Shown here one piece after another: positions 27,363 to 36,958 of a stretch of DNA of 64,000 bases (positions are counted from its first letter, which is position 1; the number at the start of each line of letters is the position of its first letter). The DNA lies in the NCBI GenBank assembly GCA_937927945.1, contig CALEYW010000092.1, positions 48,543 to 112,542 of the forward strand. Direction: 5' to 3'. The notes under the pieces are model-generated. The model was not told the DNA's origin. It saw nothing but the letters and a program-made list of their open reading frames with translations, and did no database searches. This DNA comes from an uncultured candidate division WPS-2 bacterium (GTDB taxonomy: Bacteria > Vulcanimicrobiota > Vulcanimicrobiia > Vulcanimicrobiales > Vulcanimicrobiaceae). The position numbers and the translations under genes are program-made.

Positions 27363-28026
27363 CGACGACGCGCCCGTCGCGCAACGTGACGACGCGATCG
27401 GCGCAGCGTGCGACGGCCGCGCTGTGTGTCGCGATCACGGCGGCGGCCCCGCCGGCGACGCGCCGGCGCAGCAGATCGAGGACCACCGTCTCGGTCGCGG
27501 CGTCGACGTCGCCCGTCGGCTCGTCGGCCAGCAGCACCGCCGGTTCGGCCGCGAGCGGAACCGCCAGCCCGGCGCGCGCGGCTTCGCCGCCGGAGAGTTG
27601 GTCCGCGCGCGAGCGCGCGCGCTCGAGCAAACCGACGGCGTCGAGCATCGCGCCGATGTCCGCCGTCGGCTTTCGCGCAAGGTGCAGCTGCAGGCGCACG
27701 TTGTCGGCGACCGACAGATGGTCGATCAAGTTTCCCGCTTGCAGCAGCACGCCGATCGCCCGCGCGCGCAGCGCCGCGCGCCGCCATTCCGGACGGCGCG
27801 TCATGCGCTCGCCCGCGACGGCGACGACGCCGCCGTCCGGTTCTTCCAAGCCCGCCAGACACAGCAGAAGCGTCGACTTTCCACTCCCCGAGGGTCCCAT
27901 CACCGCCACCATCTCGCCCGCGGCGACCGCGAGCGACACCCCGCGAAGCGCGAGCGTCTCGTCGTCGCCGGCGTGGTAGAAGCGGTAGACGTCGTGCGCC
28001 TCGACCGCGACGACGGAGGCGCTCAC
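27355..28026 (-). CDS. ABC transporter ATP-binding protein (LolD/MacB type), second of two
   Basis: A 223-residue ATPase with Walker A GPSGSGKST, signature LSGGEAARAGLA (the arginine of the usual QQRV stretch is replaced), Walker B VLLADEPTGDVD and ATHS at the switch position. The switch region and signature are less canonical than in the partner ATPase, so it may be the weaker site of an asymmetric dimer. The GTG start at 28026 overlaps the preceding lipoprotein stop as GTGA. This fits translational coupling and is preferred over a longer start inside that gene. Confidence 0.85.
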   Translation of the reverse strand: MSASVVAVEAHDVYRFYHAGDDETLALRGVSLAVAAGEMVAVMGPSGSGKSTLLLCLAGLEEPDGGVVAVAGERMTRRPEWRRAALRARAIGVLLQAGNLIDHLSVADNVRLQLHLARKPTADIGAMLDAVGLLERARSRADQLSGGEAARAGLAVPLAAEPAVLLADEPTGDVDAATETVVLDLLRRRVAGGAAAVIATHSAAVARCADRVVTLRDGRVVDG

Positions 28027-28580
28027 CAGCGAAAGCTCTGCGCGATCTTCTGCCACTGATCGGCATTGTCGGCACCGTGGGGAGCCCACAGGTGCAGCAC
28101 GGCTTGCCGCTCTCCTTTGACGAACACGTAGGCCTCGTTGTCGAGCTGCACCGTTTTGCCGGTCACCGGATCGGCGAGCGATTCCGATGTGAACGTCACG
28201 CGGATCGCGCGCGTGCGCGCGACGGCGACCGGCGCGGACTTCACTCCGGACGGCCGATCGGCGACGGAGTGCAGCGCCGCTACCGCGCTCGTACGGGGAC
28301 CGACGACGATCCGCACCCCGTCATAGTGCGAGGTGAACGTCGTCGACGAACCCTGGACCGTTCTGCTCCAGCCCTCCGGGATCAATACCGAGTATCCGTC
28401 GCGGGCGGTGTGGCGCACGAACGCCTGCGTGTCGGGGATGTCGCCCGCAGCATTCGGCTCGTTCTGCGCGAGCGTCGTGGGCCACGCCGACGCTGCGCTC
28501 GCGTTCCCGGAGAGCGGCGCGCCGCATGCCAGCAGCAGGACCGGTACGACGCGGATCGGAGGCAACGCGAAGAGCTTCAC
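28023..28580 (-). CDS. Secreted lipoprotein, PsbP-like length and context
   Basis: A 185-residue protein with a signal peptide ending in a lipobox-like LLAC near residue 19, so it is probably lipid-anchored outside the cytoplasm. The mature part contains ARDGYSVLIPEGWSRTVQGSSTTFTSHYDGV, the pattern of PsbP/MOG1-like beta-sandwich lipoproteins, and ends in DQWQKIAQSFRW. The first gene of the ABC operon, it likely acts with the FtsX-type exporter as substrate or periplasmic partner. That assignment is inference from position. Confidence 0.65.
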   Translation of the reverse strand: MKLFALPPIRVVPVLLLACGAPLSGNASAASAWPTTLAQNEPNAAGDIPDTQAFVRHTARDGYSVLIPEGWSRTVQGSSTTFTSHYDGVRIVVGPRTSAVAALHSVADRPSGVKSAPVAVARTRAIRVTFTSESLADPVTGKTVQLDNEAYVFVKGERQAVLHLWAPHGADNADQWQKIAQSFRW

Positions 28581-28657
28581 ACGAAGCAGCGTATCCGAGC
28601 TGCATGAACCGCCGGTGAACGGCGATGCGGTCGCTCAGGCGAGCGCCCTGCGACCCC

Positions 28658-31526
28658 TCACCACGTGTCCACGGTGCGTCGGCGCGGCGCGTCGTCCGCC
28701 TGCCGCGCTGCCAGCCGCAAGCCGCCCACGATCCAGCGGCGCGAATCGACCGGATCGATGACGTCGTCCAGCTCGAGGTGCGAGGCGACGTTGAGTCCTT
28801 TGCCGTGCTCGTACGCCTGCGCCACCATGCGATCGAAGAGCGCTTGGCGTTCCGCCGGGTCGCTGATCGCTTCCAACTCCTTGCGGAACCCCAGCCGCAC
28901 CGAACCTTCGAGGCCCATCGCACCGAACTCGCCGGTCGGCCACGCGACCGTGAACAACCCTTCTCGAAAGCTGCCGCCGCCCATCGCCTGCGCGCCCAGA
29001 CCATAGCCCTTGCGCAACACGATCGTGAAGAACGGCACCTGCAAGCTTGCGCCGGTCACGAACATTCGCGCGGCGTGCCGGACCGTGCCCGTCCGTTCGG
29101 CGTTCGGGCCAACCATGATGCCGGGCGTGTCGCACAGGAACAGAAGCGGCAAGCCGAAGGCGTCGCACAGCTGCATGAAGCGCGTGGCTTCGTCCTCGAC
29201 CGCGATGTCGACCACGCCGCTGGGGATCTGTGGTGCGAGGGCCCGACCGCGTCGGCTGCGAACGCGCCGAGACCACCGCCCTCGATCATCGCGGGACCGC
29301 CCACGCCGATCGTCGCGTTCGCCGTCGCGATGACGACGTCGCAGCATCCCAGCAGCGCTGCGTTGCCGGCGAAGCAGCGCCCCGACACGACGTCCACCCG
29401 CGGGACGAGGCCGCTCAAGCGCGCGAAGTTCGCGAAGGTCGTGACGTCGAGGCCCGAAACGAAGGTCGCGTCGGTGTCGCCCGGCCGTCCTCCGCCGCCC
29501 TCGGTGAAGAAGACCACCGGCAGGCGATGCCGCTGCGCGAGCGCGATGAGACGATCGGTCTTCTTGTTATTGAGCGCGCCCTGCGTCCCCGCGAAGACCG
29601 TGTAGTCGTACGCCATGACGACGCAGCGCGAACGCTCCGGCGGGAATTGCGCGCCGTTGACGTCGCCGATCCCGCCGATCAGACCGTCGGCCGGGTAGTT
29701 CGCGATCAATTCGGCGACCGGCCGCCGGCGGCGCTGCGCGGGCAGTGCGAGCGCGCCGTATTCGAGAAAGCTGCCCGGATCGCATAGATCCGCGACGTTC
29801 TCTCGCGCGGTTCGTCCGCCCGCGGCATGACGCCGTGCGATCGCCGCGGGTCGCGCCGCGTCGAGCGTCGCCGCGTGTCGCGCGCGCACCTCGGCCAGAT
29901 CCGCGCGCTCGGCGTCGAGATCGACCATGCTCGTCGCGACCCCGTGAGCGGCGTCCTCGAGCGCCGGTTCGATCGTCATCAGCACGTCGCCGCCGGCGAC
30001 GACGACGTGCTCCATCTTCATCGCTTCGATCACGGCGAGCTGTGCACCGCGACGCCCGCGCACGCCGGCGAGCACGTCGATTGCGACGACGCGTCCGGCC
30101 ATAGGCGCGCGCACGGCGACGACACCGTCGTCCAGCCCGGCCGCGGCGCGCGAGAGACCGTCGGACGGCTCGGCGAGTTCCGCTGCGTGCTCGTCGATGA
30201 AGCGGGTCGTCGCGCGCCACGCCGAGACCTGTGGGTGCGCGATCAGGCGGCGCAGAAACCCGCGATTCGTCGCGACGCCTTCGACGCGGAACTCGTCGAG
30301 CGCGCGCATCGCCTTCGCGAGCGCGCCACCGGTGCCGCCGGCGGTGGCGTGGACGATGAGCTTCGCGAGCAGCGAGTCGTAGAGCGGGCTGCGCACCGAG
30401 CCCGTAAAAGCATCCGTGTCGACGCGCACGCCCGGTCCCGAGGGGATCTCGAAGACGCTCACCGTCCCGTTTGCTGGGAGCGCTTCGCCGGAGGGCAGCA
30501 TCGTCTCGGCATTCACCCGCAGCTGCAGCGCGTAGCCGCGCGGCTCCGGGGGCTCGTGCGCGAGGCCGGCGGCGTCGAGCGACGCACCGCCGGCGAGCGC
30601 GAGCTGCGGGCCCACCAGATCGAGTCCGGTGACCTCTTCGGTCACCGTGCGCTCGACTTGCAGTCGCGCGTTCGCTTCGATGAATGCGAACGCACCGCCG
30701 GCCGCATCGACCAGAAACTCGCACGTCGCCAGGCCGCGCAGCGCGACCGCTGCCGCCAGACGCAGCGCGCGTCGATCAGCGCGGCGCGCAGCGACGCCTC
30801 CAGGTTCGGCGCCGGCGCGATCTCCACCAGTTTCTGATGGCGGCGCTGCAGCGTGCACTCGCGCTCCCACAGGTGCGCGACGCGCCCCGAACCGTCGCCC
30901 GCGACTTGGACTTCGATGTGCCGTGCGTTCGGAACGATCCGCTCGACGTAGACGGCACCGTCGCCGAACGCCGCCTGCGCTTCCGAGACGGCGCGCGCGT
31001 AGGCGTCTTCGAGGTCGGCGGAGCGTTCGACCAAACGCAGCCCCCGGCCGCCGCCGCCGTGAATCGCTTTGGTCATGATCGCCGCGCCCGGCCTGAGATC
31101 GTCCAGGAAAGCCCGCGCTTGCACCAGGGTGGTCGCCCCCGAGGTTCCGGCCGGAATCGGCACGCCCAATCCGGCAGCCAGCTCGCGCGTCCGAGCCTTT
31201 TCGCCGAACCGCGCGAGCGAATCAGGCGCCTGTCCCACGAAGACGAGTCCGGCCTGCTCGCACCGCTGAGCGAAGTCCGCGCTCTCGCTGAGGAAGCCGT
31301 AACCCGGATGGAGCGCTTCGCACGCGGCGTCACGCGCAAGGCGCACGATCTGATCGCCGTCGAGGTAGGCCGAAGCGCCGCGGCCTCTCAGCGCCCGCGC
31401 TTCGTCTGCTCGCCGGACGTGCAGCGCGGCGGCGTCGTCCTCGGCGAAGATCGCGACCGTGGGGATCCCCGCCTCGGCCGCAGCGCGAGCGATCCGGATC
31501 GCGACCTCGCCGCGGTTGGCGATCAA
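28658..31526 (-). pseudogene. Single-chain biotin-dependent acyl-CoA carboxylase (BC-BCCP-CT), two frameshifts
   Basis: Three frames read in series give one carboxylase of about 957 codons. The biotin carboxylase part opens IANRGEVAIRIARAA and has HPGYGFLSE and KAIHGGGGRGLR. The biotinyl part has EAMKMEHVV, with the biotin lysine, near 30020. The carboxyltransferase part has VVMAYDYTVFAGTQG and FGLPLLFLCDTPGIMVG, ending at 28658. Frame changes fall near 30765-30770 and near 29238-29242. Each is explained by one missing base in a GC run, and the span (2869 bases) plus two is an exact multiple of three. Such fused enzymes carboxylate acetyl-, propionyl- or long-chain acyl-CoA. Start uncertain: TTG 31526 or CTG just upstream. 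Confidence 0.8.
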
Positions 31527-31571
31527 CAGCTTCTTCAGGACGATACTTTCATCGTACCGCCTGCTTCGCGA

Positions 31572-31886
31572 TTAGGCGGCGCCGTCCCAGAGCGCGCCCA
31601 GGCGCCCGACCAAACCGGCGTCGCGCGGCTGCAGCCCGGTTCCTCTGCACACCCGGCAATCCGCCGGCGCGCACTCGGCGCAGTCGCCGCTGCCGCTGCA
31701 ATGGCGGCAATCGTTTTCCCGGGTGCTGCAGCGGCGGAGCTTGCGCGGCAGCGCCCATTTTTTCGCGGCGCGAGCACGCTGCTCTTCGCGATACCGTTCC
31801 GACTCCGAGATCAGCGCACACACGCCCAGCACGGAGATGCAACCGAGTACGCCGAGCGTAAAGTCGGCGAAGGTCCGATCTTTCAT
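31572..31886 (-). CDS. Small membrane protein with DnaJ-like CxxC zinc-binding tail
   Basis: A 104-residue protein with one membrane helix (about 6-26, ADFTLGVLGCISVLGVCALI) and a basic linker. A cysteine-rich C-terminus follows (CRHCSGSG, CAEC, CRVCRGTG) like half of the DnaJ zinc-finger region. The CxxCxGxG spacing suggests zinc binding or disulfide chemistry. Start taken at ATG 31886, since the longer frame adds no conserved sequence. It is convergent with the carboxylase and divergent from the small envelope-gene cluster. No function can be assigned. Confidence 0.6.
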   Translation of the reverse strand: MKDRTFADFTLGVLGCISVLGVCALISESERYREEQRARAAKKWALPRKLRRCSTRENDCRHCSGSGDCAECAPADCRVCRGTGLQPRDAGLVGRLGALWDGAA

Positions 31887-32025
31887 CGCGTTCCCTATCG
31901 GAATTCGGTACGCGAGACTTGAGCGCGGGCGCTCGGACTGGTACGCAACCGTTCCTTTCACTGCCGAGGCGGTTCCCGTCGGTGGGTATGAGGGTCTTCG
32001 ACGCTTTCACCATTTCGAGGGAATC

Positions 32026-32508
32026 ATGCAGAGTACGGACGTTCGCGACGCCGCGGCGCAAGCGATAGAAGGGTCCAAGTCGTTCCTCGGCAAGCAAGTC
32101 GACGAGCGATCCACCATGATCGGTCGGCAGATCGGAGGAATGGCGCAAGATCTGCGCCATGTCGGCGATCAGCTGCGCGCTACCGGCGTCGCCGGCGGCG
32201 CGGTCGGCTACGTCGATCGCGGCGCCGAGATGGTCGAACACCTCGGCCGGTACCTCGAGAACGCCGACAGCGACCGGCTCATCGGCGATCTCGAAACGAT
32301 GGCGCGCCGTCAGCCGTGGGCGATCGCCGCCGGCGCGCTGGTGCTCGGTTTCGCGGCCTCGCGTTTCCTGAAAACCTCGAGCACGCGGCGCTACCGCGGT
32401 AGCAGCTCCTACGGCACGGCGTACCACGCGGGAACGCCGTACGGTACGGCCTACGGAAACCGTGCGGGCGATGCGTACGAGAGCGGAGGGACGGGTTATG
32501 CGCCCTGA
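32026..32508 (+). CDS. Small envelope/stress protein with one membrane helix
   Basis: A 160-residue protein with a helical N-terminal half (ERSTMIGRQIGGMAQDLRHVGDQL) and a segment RQPWAIAAGALVLGFAASRF that forms a membrane helix near residues 105-122. The Tyr/Gly/Ser-rich tail contains two imperfect copies of GTAYxxGTPY. This layout matches the proteins found in front of holin-X and DUF3618 genes in other bacteria. GAGG lies five bases before the ATG. It is the first of three overlapping genes. Confidence 0.65.
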   Translation: MQSTDVRDAAAQAIEGSKSFLGKQVDERSTMIGRQIGGMAQDLRHVGDQLRATGVAGGAVGYVDRGAEMVEHLGRYLENADSDRLIGDLETMARRQPWAIAAGALVLGFAASRFLKTSSTRRYRGSSSYGTAYHAGTPYGTAYGNRAGDAYESGGTGYAP

Positions 32509-32914
32509 CGCGCCGCGTGAGGCAGATCGCCCGATCGGCGACCTGCTGCGCGAACTCGGTGACGAGATCGCGACGTTGGTGCGCGCGGAGATCGCTCTCG
32601 CCAAAGCCGAGGTCACCGAAAAGACGAAGCCGGTCGCCGCATCCGCCGGCATGTTCGGCGGCGCGGCGCTGCTCGGCTTGGGCGCGTTCGGCGCCCTGAC
32701 CGCGTTTTTGATCGCCCTGCTGGCGCTCGCACTGCAAGTGTGGGCGGCGGCGTTGATCGTCGCCGTCATCTACGGGATCGCCGCCTACGTTCTCGCGCAA
32801 AGCGGGAAGAAGAAATTGCACGAAGCGGCGCCGCTCGTTCCAGAGCAGACCGCGCAAACCGTAAAGGAAGATATCGAATGGGTAAGGACACGAGCGAAAT
32901 CCGGCGCGAAATAG
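32498..32914 (+). CDS. Putative holin-X (phage holin superfamily III, DUF1469-like) protein
   Basis: A 138-residue protein with an amphipathic N-terminal helix (IGDLLRELGDEIATLVRAEIALAKAEV). Two membrane helices with a glycine-rich turn follow (AGMFGGAALLGLGAFGALTAFLIALLAL and WAAALIVAVIYGIAAYVLA). This is the Actino_Holin-X pattern, usually found in cellular, non-phage genes linked to envelope stress. The ATG at 32498 has GGAGGG seven bases upstream and overlaps the previous gene by 11 bases. No other phage gene is nearby. Confidence 0.7.
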   Translation: MRPDAPREADRPIGDLLRELGDEIATLVRAEIALAKAEVTEKTKPVAASAGMFGGAALLGLGAFGALTAFLIALLALALQVWAAALIVAVIYGIAAYVLAQSGKKKLHEAAPLVPEQTAQTVKEDIEWVRTRAKSGAK

Positions 32915-33450
32915 ATGCGACGCGCGCGCGCATGGGTGACACCGTCGAAGCCCTGGGCTACAAAGCCGACGTCCCGGCGCGGGTCAAAGACGCGGTCAGC
33001 GACCGGGTCGAAACCGTGAAAGGAACGATCGGCGACGCGCTCGGCGGCGCGCAGCGCGCGATGAGGACTGGCGCGCTGCCTGATGCGGGCGACGTTCGCG
33101 CGGCAGCGCGCCGCGGCGTCAGCATCGCCGCCGAGAACCCGCTCGGCCTCGCCATCGGAGCGGCCGCCGTCGGGTTCCTGGCCGGCCTGCTGGTCCCGGT
33201 CACGGACTACGAGCGCAGTACCATCGGGCCGATTCGCGACGACTTGCTCGACCGCGCCCAGAGCGTCGGCGCGGACGCGCTCGAGCACGGCAAGCAAGTC
33301 TTGGCCGAAACGGCGCAGGCAGCGGTGCAAACCGCGCAGCAGTCGGCGCAAGAGCACGCGCAGCAGGTGGCGGATGAAGCCACGGGAGCGGCCGATCATA
33401 TGACGACCGGCGCGCGGCCCGGCGAATACGGCGGGCTGCCGAACGACTGA
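32878..33450 (+). CDS. DUF3618 domain protein
   Basis: A 190-residue protein beginning TSEIRREIDATRARMGDTVEALGYKADV, the DUF3618 signature. A short membrane helix follows (LGLAIGAAAVGFLAGLLV, about 95-112). The Gln/Ala-rich helical C-terminus has heptad-like spacing (AQAAVQTAQQSAQEHAQQVADE), suggesting coiled coil. It overlaps the holin-X gene by 37 bases. The three genes together look like a small envelope-stabilising module, but no biochemical role is known. Confidence 0.75.
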   Translation: MGKDTSEIRREIDATRARMGDTVEALGYKADVPARVKDAVSDRVETVKGTIGDALGGAQRAMRTGALPDAGDVRAAARRGVSIAAENPLGLAIGAAAVGFLAGLLVPVTDYERSTIGPIRDDLLDRAQSVGADALEHGKQVLAETAQAAVQTAQQSAQEHAQQVADEATGAADHMTTGARPGEYGGLPND

Positions 33451-33486
33451 AGCGCCGTTAGCCGACGGCGCCGCGCTCTTCCGCGT

Positions 33487-35553
33487 CTACGGCCGCGACG
33501 TCCCTCGGGCCGACGCGGTCGGCGGCGCGATCCCGAGTTCGCGATAGAAGGCGTTCGGGGTCATCGGCCGCCCCAGAAAGCGCGTCACTTCGCGATCGGG
33601 TTCCTGGAGCCGCGCCGGCGCGAGGATGTCGTTGCGGTAGGCGAGCCCGGCCTTCGGGTTCGTCAGCCCCTCCGACGCGAAGCGCGAGAACATGTCCTGC
33701 GCGTAGACCTTCGACCACAGATAGCCGTAGTAGCCCGCGTCGTAACCGGACATCAAGTGGCCGAACTCCGATTGCGGATGCGTCCCCTCGACGAACTGGT
33801 TCGGTGTGGTCGCCGCGACCGTCGCCTTCCAGATCGCGGTCGTGTCGATCGGCGGTTTGGCGGTGTGGTATCGCATGTCGACCGTCGCGTAGAGGATCTG
33901 GCCGCTCGTCTGCAGCGCGTAGTGCACGTAGCGCGCGGCGATCATCTTCGCGATCAGGTCGTCCGGCAGCGGCGCTCCCGTCGTGACGTTGTGCGAGACG
34001 CGCTTGAGGATGCCGGGATTCCATGCCCAGTTCTCGAGCATCTGCGAGGGCGCCTCGATGAAATCTTGGCGGAAGCCGTTGTTCAGCGTCTCGTACGGCT
34101 GGTCGGCCAGAACCGCGGCCATGCAGTGCCCGAACTCGTGAAAGAACGTCTCGACGTCGCCGTGCATGAGCAGCGCGGGCTGACCAGGCGCCGGCTGCGG
34201 CCAGTTCCCGACGATCGCGGTTTCGGCGAGCCGGACCGTGCCGTCCGGCAGCACCCGCCGCGGGATGACGCCGAAGTTCGCGAAGTGGTCGTATTTGCCG
34301 GGACGCGGATAGAGATCCAAGTAGAAACGCCCGAGCGGCCGCGCCGTCGCCGCGTCCCGCACGTCGTAGGCTTGCACTTGCACTTGCCAGACCGGCACGT
34401 CGACTCGGGTGAACTTCACCCCAAGCAGTTCCTCGTAGATGCCCAGCACGGCTTCGACGACGTGCTGCACGGGAAAATACTGCTTGACCTCGTTTTGATC
34501 GACCGCGTACTTCGTCTTGCGCAGCACATTTTCGTAGTACGTCTGGTCCCACTGGTCGAGCGGCGCGCCTTTGAGCGCGGCGTCCTCGTCACGCTCTTGC
34601 CGTGCCTTGGCGATGATCGCGGCGTCGATCTGCGCGAGGAAGCCTTCGACCCGCTGCGGCGACGACGCCATCCGGTCGGCGAGGACGAACGCCGCCCAGG
34701 TCGGGTATCCCAAGAGGTGCGCGAGGCGATCGCGGATCACGAGCGCATCGCCCAGCAATTTCACGTTCGCGTCGCCGCCGCGGTTGTTGAACGCGACGTA
34801 GTAGGCCTTACGCGCGCTCGCGTCCGCCTCGTTCTGCAGGAACGGTCCGATCGTCGACTCGTTCACCGGGACGGTGAAACCGCCGTCGGCGGCCGGCTTC
34901 AGTGCGGCGGCGACGAAACTCGCCGGAAGCGACGTTGCTTGCGCCGCCGAGATCGCGATCGTCGACGCGTCCTCGCCGAGGTTCGCGCCGAAGCGGTTCT
35001 GCAGGTCGTTCAGTTTCTGCGAGAGCGCGACGAACTCGGCGCGCTGCGCGTCCGGCAAGCCCGCACCGCTGCGCCGGAGCGCCGTGAGCCACAGGTCGGT
35101 CAGTTTGACCTGCGCCGGTGCGCGCGCCGTACCGCTCGCCTTCGCGTCCGCGACGGCACGGTAGATGTCCGGCCGCGCCGAGATCTCGGTCAGCACGTTC
35201 CCCGCGTCGGTCGAGCACTTCAAGGACGCGGCCCGGACCTTCGCGTCGGAGGCGACGTTGTAGAGAAACCCTTGCGCCGCGAGGTCGTCGTTGAAGTCGG
35301 CGGTAGCGTTTTCGAGCGGCAGCACGACCGAACTGAACGTACGTCTGCCGGGCGCGACCTTGGCGACCGCGAGCGAACCGCGCCGCACGGCGGCGATCCC
35401 CGCTGCGCACGAGGAGGCGATGCGGGCCGGCGTCGCAGCCCAGTCGAGGGGCAGGATCGCGGCGGCGGGGACGGCGCCCGACCCGAGCGGCAGCGTCGCG
35501 AAGAGCGCGGCAGCCAAGCCGGCCGCTACGCTCCGGGAGAATGCGGAGTTCAT
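33487..35553 (-). CDS. Exported M3-family metallopeptidase (oligopeptidase)
   Basis: A 688-residue zinc oligopeptidase of the M3 (thimet/Dcp/OpdA) family. The zinc site is HEFGH in VETFFHEFGHCMAAVL, with the third ligand glutamate expected about 25 residues on, in FIEAPSQMLENWAW. Upstream YARPGKYDHFANFG-like and RFYLDLYPRPGKY motifs are typical. A signal peptide precedes it (SAFSRSVAAGLAAALFATLPLG), so unlike cytosolic oligopeptidase A it probably degrades small peptides outside the cytoplasm. I chose ATG 35553; an upstream start would bury the signal sequence. It is divergent from the secreted protein gene at 35.6 kb, with 85 bases between. Confidence 0.9.
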   Translation of the reverse strand: MNSAFSRSVAAGLAAALFATLPLGSGAVPAAAILPLDWAATPARIASSCAAGIAAVRRGSLAVAKVAPGRRTFSSVVLPLENATADFNDDLAAQGFLYNVASDAKVRAASLKCSTDAGNVLTEISARPDIYRAVADAKASGTARAPAQVKLTDLWLTALRRSGAGLPDAQRAEFVALSQKLNDLQNRFGANLGEDASTIAISAAQATSLPASFVAAALKPAADGGFTVPVNESTIGPFLQNEADASARKAYYVAFNNRGGDANVKLLGDALVIRDRLAHLLGYPTWAAFVLADRMASSPQRVEGFLAQIDAAIIAKARQERDEDAALKGAPLDQWDQTYYENVLRKTKYAVDQNEVKQYFPVQHVVEAVLGIYEELLGVKFTRVDVPVWQVQVQAYDVRDAATARPLGRFYLDLYPRPGKYDHFANFGVIPRRVLPDGTVRLAETAIVGNWPQPAPGQPALLMHGDVETFFHEFGHCMAAVLADQPYETLNNGFRQDFIEAPSQMLENWAWNPGILKRVSHNVTTGAPLPDDLIAKMIAARYVHYALQTSGQILYATVDMRYHTAKPPIDTTAIWKATVAATTPNQFVEGTHPQSEFGHLMSGYDAGYYGYLWSKVYAQDMFSRFASEGLTNPKAGLAYRNDILAPARLQEPDREVTRFLGRPMTPNAFYRELGIAPPTASARGTSRP

Positions 35554-35638
35554 CACCGCGTCTACGTTCGCGACCGGTTCCGGCGTTCCGTCGCGTTCGT
35601 GAAAGGGCCGGCACGGCAGGCTCCGTAAGGCCACGTGT

Positions 35639-36742
35639 ATGCTCCGTTCGCTCCTCCACGCGAGTGCGGCGCTCGCCTTTGCCGCGCTGATCGCCCCGGC
35701 GACCCCCTCCGCGGCGCCGCCGGCGGGACTTGCCTATGACGAGATCGTGCGGGTCGTCGTCGAGGGGACCCCGCCGCCGCCCGGCAGCTTCCAGGCCGAC
35801 GCGGCCGCCGTCAATTCACCCGCGCCGGCTGCGACCGCGCCGCCGCGCAAGCGCGGTCTCGGCGCTTTGGTGAACGTCGCCGGAGCGGTATTGAGCGGCG
35901 GCGGCGGCGCCGTGGCGGGGGCGGTGGTGAGCGAAGCGGTCGCCAGCGCCATGGACAACGCGATCCAGCAATCGATGGGCGCGCAGTTCGGCGCGCTCGG
36001 GGCCGCCGCGCGCGGGTTCCTGCAGCCGCGCCTGCTGCGCTATGCGTACATGAACGGCTGGGAGCGCATCGACGACGTCGGGGCGCAGACGGCGACCATT
36101 CGGAAATGCGACATCGGCCAGGTGATCCGCCTCGACCTCGCTCGCCGGAGCTATTCCGTGTACGCGCCTGACGGCGAGCCGACCGCGCCTCCGGCGGCGA
36201 TGCCGTCCCCGCACCGCGAACGGGCTGCGGCCGCGGATCCGGCCCAGCCCGGGACGACGGTCGCCGAACTGAACGAAGCGACGAGGCCCCTTGGTCCGTT
36301 GCGCATCGAGAATCAGGCGACCACCGGTTACGATGCAACCACGACGTTCTCGAGCTCGCAGTCGACCGGGAGCTGTCACGACGCCAACGCCTCGATCCGC
36401 ACGGTCGAATACCTCTCGACGGTGACCCTGCCGACGGTTACCGCGTGCCCGATTCGGCGGCCGCCGCTGCCGCGCACCGCCGCGGAGGTCGTCACCTCGC
36501 CGACCGGCGGGTGCAAGCCGACGTTCACGTTCCACCGGAGCGGTCCAACGCCGCCGACGACCAAACTGGCACTCTACTCGCTGGTCACGTTCTCCGGCGG
36601 AGCGAGCCCGGGACCGCAGCCCGCCGGCAGCCCGGCGCCCGGCGGAATCGCCTTTCTCACCGAGCGCGGCAACCTCAAGCCGCTCGGACCGGGCAACGCC
36701 GCCCTCTTCGACGTCCCGGCGGGTTTCAGCCGAGCGCCGTGA
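35639..36742 (+). CDS. Secreted protein with glycine-zipper region, function unknown
   Basis: A 367-residue protein with a clear Sec signal peptide (cleavage near PSAAPPA, about residue 26). A Pro-rich stretch, then a glycine-rich hydrophobic region follow (ALVNVAGAVLSGGGGAVAGAVVSEAVASAM, about 80-110), resembling glycine-zipper segments. The C-terminal half has four cysteines, likely disulfides (CHDAN, ACPIRRP, GGCKPTF), and Pro/Thr-rich linkers. No known domain was recognised. Signal peptide and disulfides place it outside the cytoplasm. It is followed by the SRP RNA promoter and does not share an operon. Confidence 0.6.
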   Translation: MLRSLLHASAALAFAALIAPATPSAAPPAGLAYDEIVRVVVEGTPPPPGSFQADAAAVNSPAPAATAPPRKRGLGALVNVAGAVLSGGGGAVAGAVVSEAVASAMDNAIQQSMGAQFGALGAAARGFLQPRLLRYAYMNGWERIDDVGAQTATIRKCDIGQVIRLDLARRSYSVYAPDGEPTAPPAAMPSPHRERAAAADPAQPGTTVAELNEATRPLGPLRIENQATTGYDATTTFSSSQSTGSCHDANASIRTVEYLSTVTLPTVTACPIRRPPLPRTAAEVVTSPTGGCKPTFTFHRSGPTPPTTKLALYSLVTFSGGASPGPQPAGSPAPGGIAFLTERGNLKPLGPGNAALFDVPAGFSRAP

Positions 36743-36809
36743 TGCTCGCCGCTCGGCGGGCCAAGCGAACGGGGTCGGGGGTCCGGATGGGGAACGCCGA
36801 CTTCCGCAA

Positions 36810-36838
36810 TGGACACCTCGGCGAAATCGCTCTAGAAT
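36810..36838 (+). promoter_or_regulatory. Sigma-70-like promoter of the SRP RNA
   Basis: TGGACA (36810-36815) and TAGAAT (36833-36838) are separated by exactly 17 bases and each matches five of six consensus positions. The expected transcription start, about 7-12 bases after TAGAAT, falls near 36846-36851, which is where the SRP RNA closing stem begins. Confidence 0.75.
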
Positions 36839-36850
36839 AGGCGGAGCCTC

Positions 36851-36958
36851 GACGAGGGTTGGGCCTCGCGCAACGGTAATCCGTGAACCCCGCCAGGCCC
36901 GGAAGGGAGCAACGGTAAGCGGACCTTCCCGTGTGCCGCGAGCCACCTGGCCCTCGTC
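36851..36958 (+). ncRNA. ffs: Signal recognition particle RNA (4.5S-type)
   Basis: The apical motif CAGGCCCGGAAGGGAGCAACGGTAAG-type loop at 36893-36918 is the conserved SRP RNA hairpin that binds Ffh: the asymmetric AGCA-containing internal loop and the GGAA tetraloop are both visible. Outer strands GACGAGGG (36851-36858) and CCCTCGTC (36951-36958) pair to close the molecule. At about 108 nt it is the small bacterial type without an Alu domain. A T-rich run (36964-36974) follows as terminator, and the promoter lies just upstream. Confidence 0.95.
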
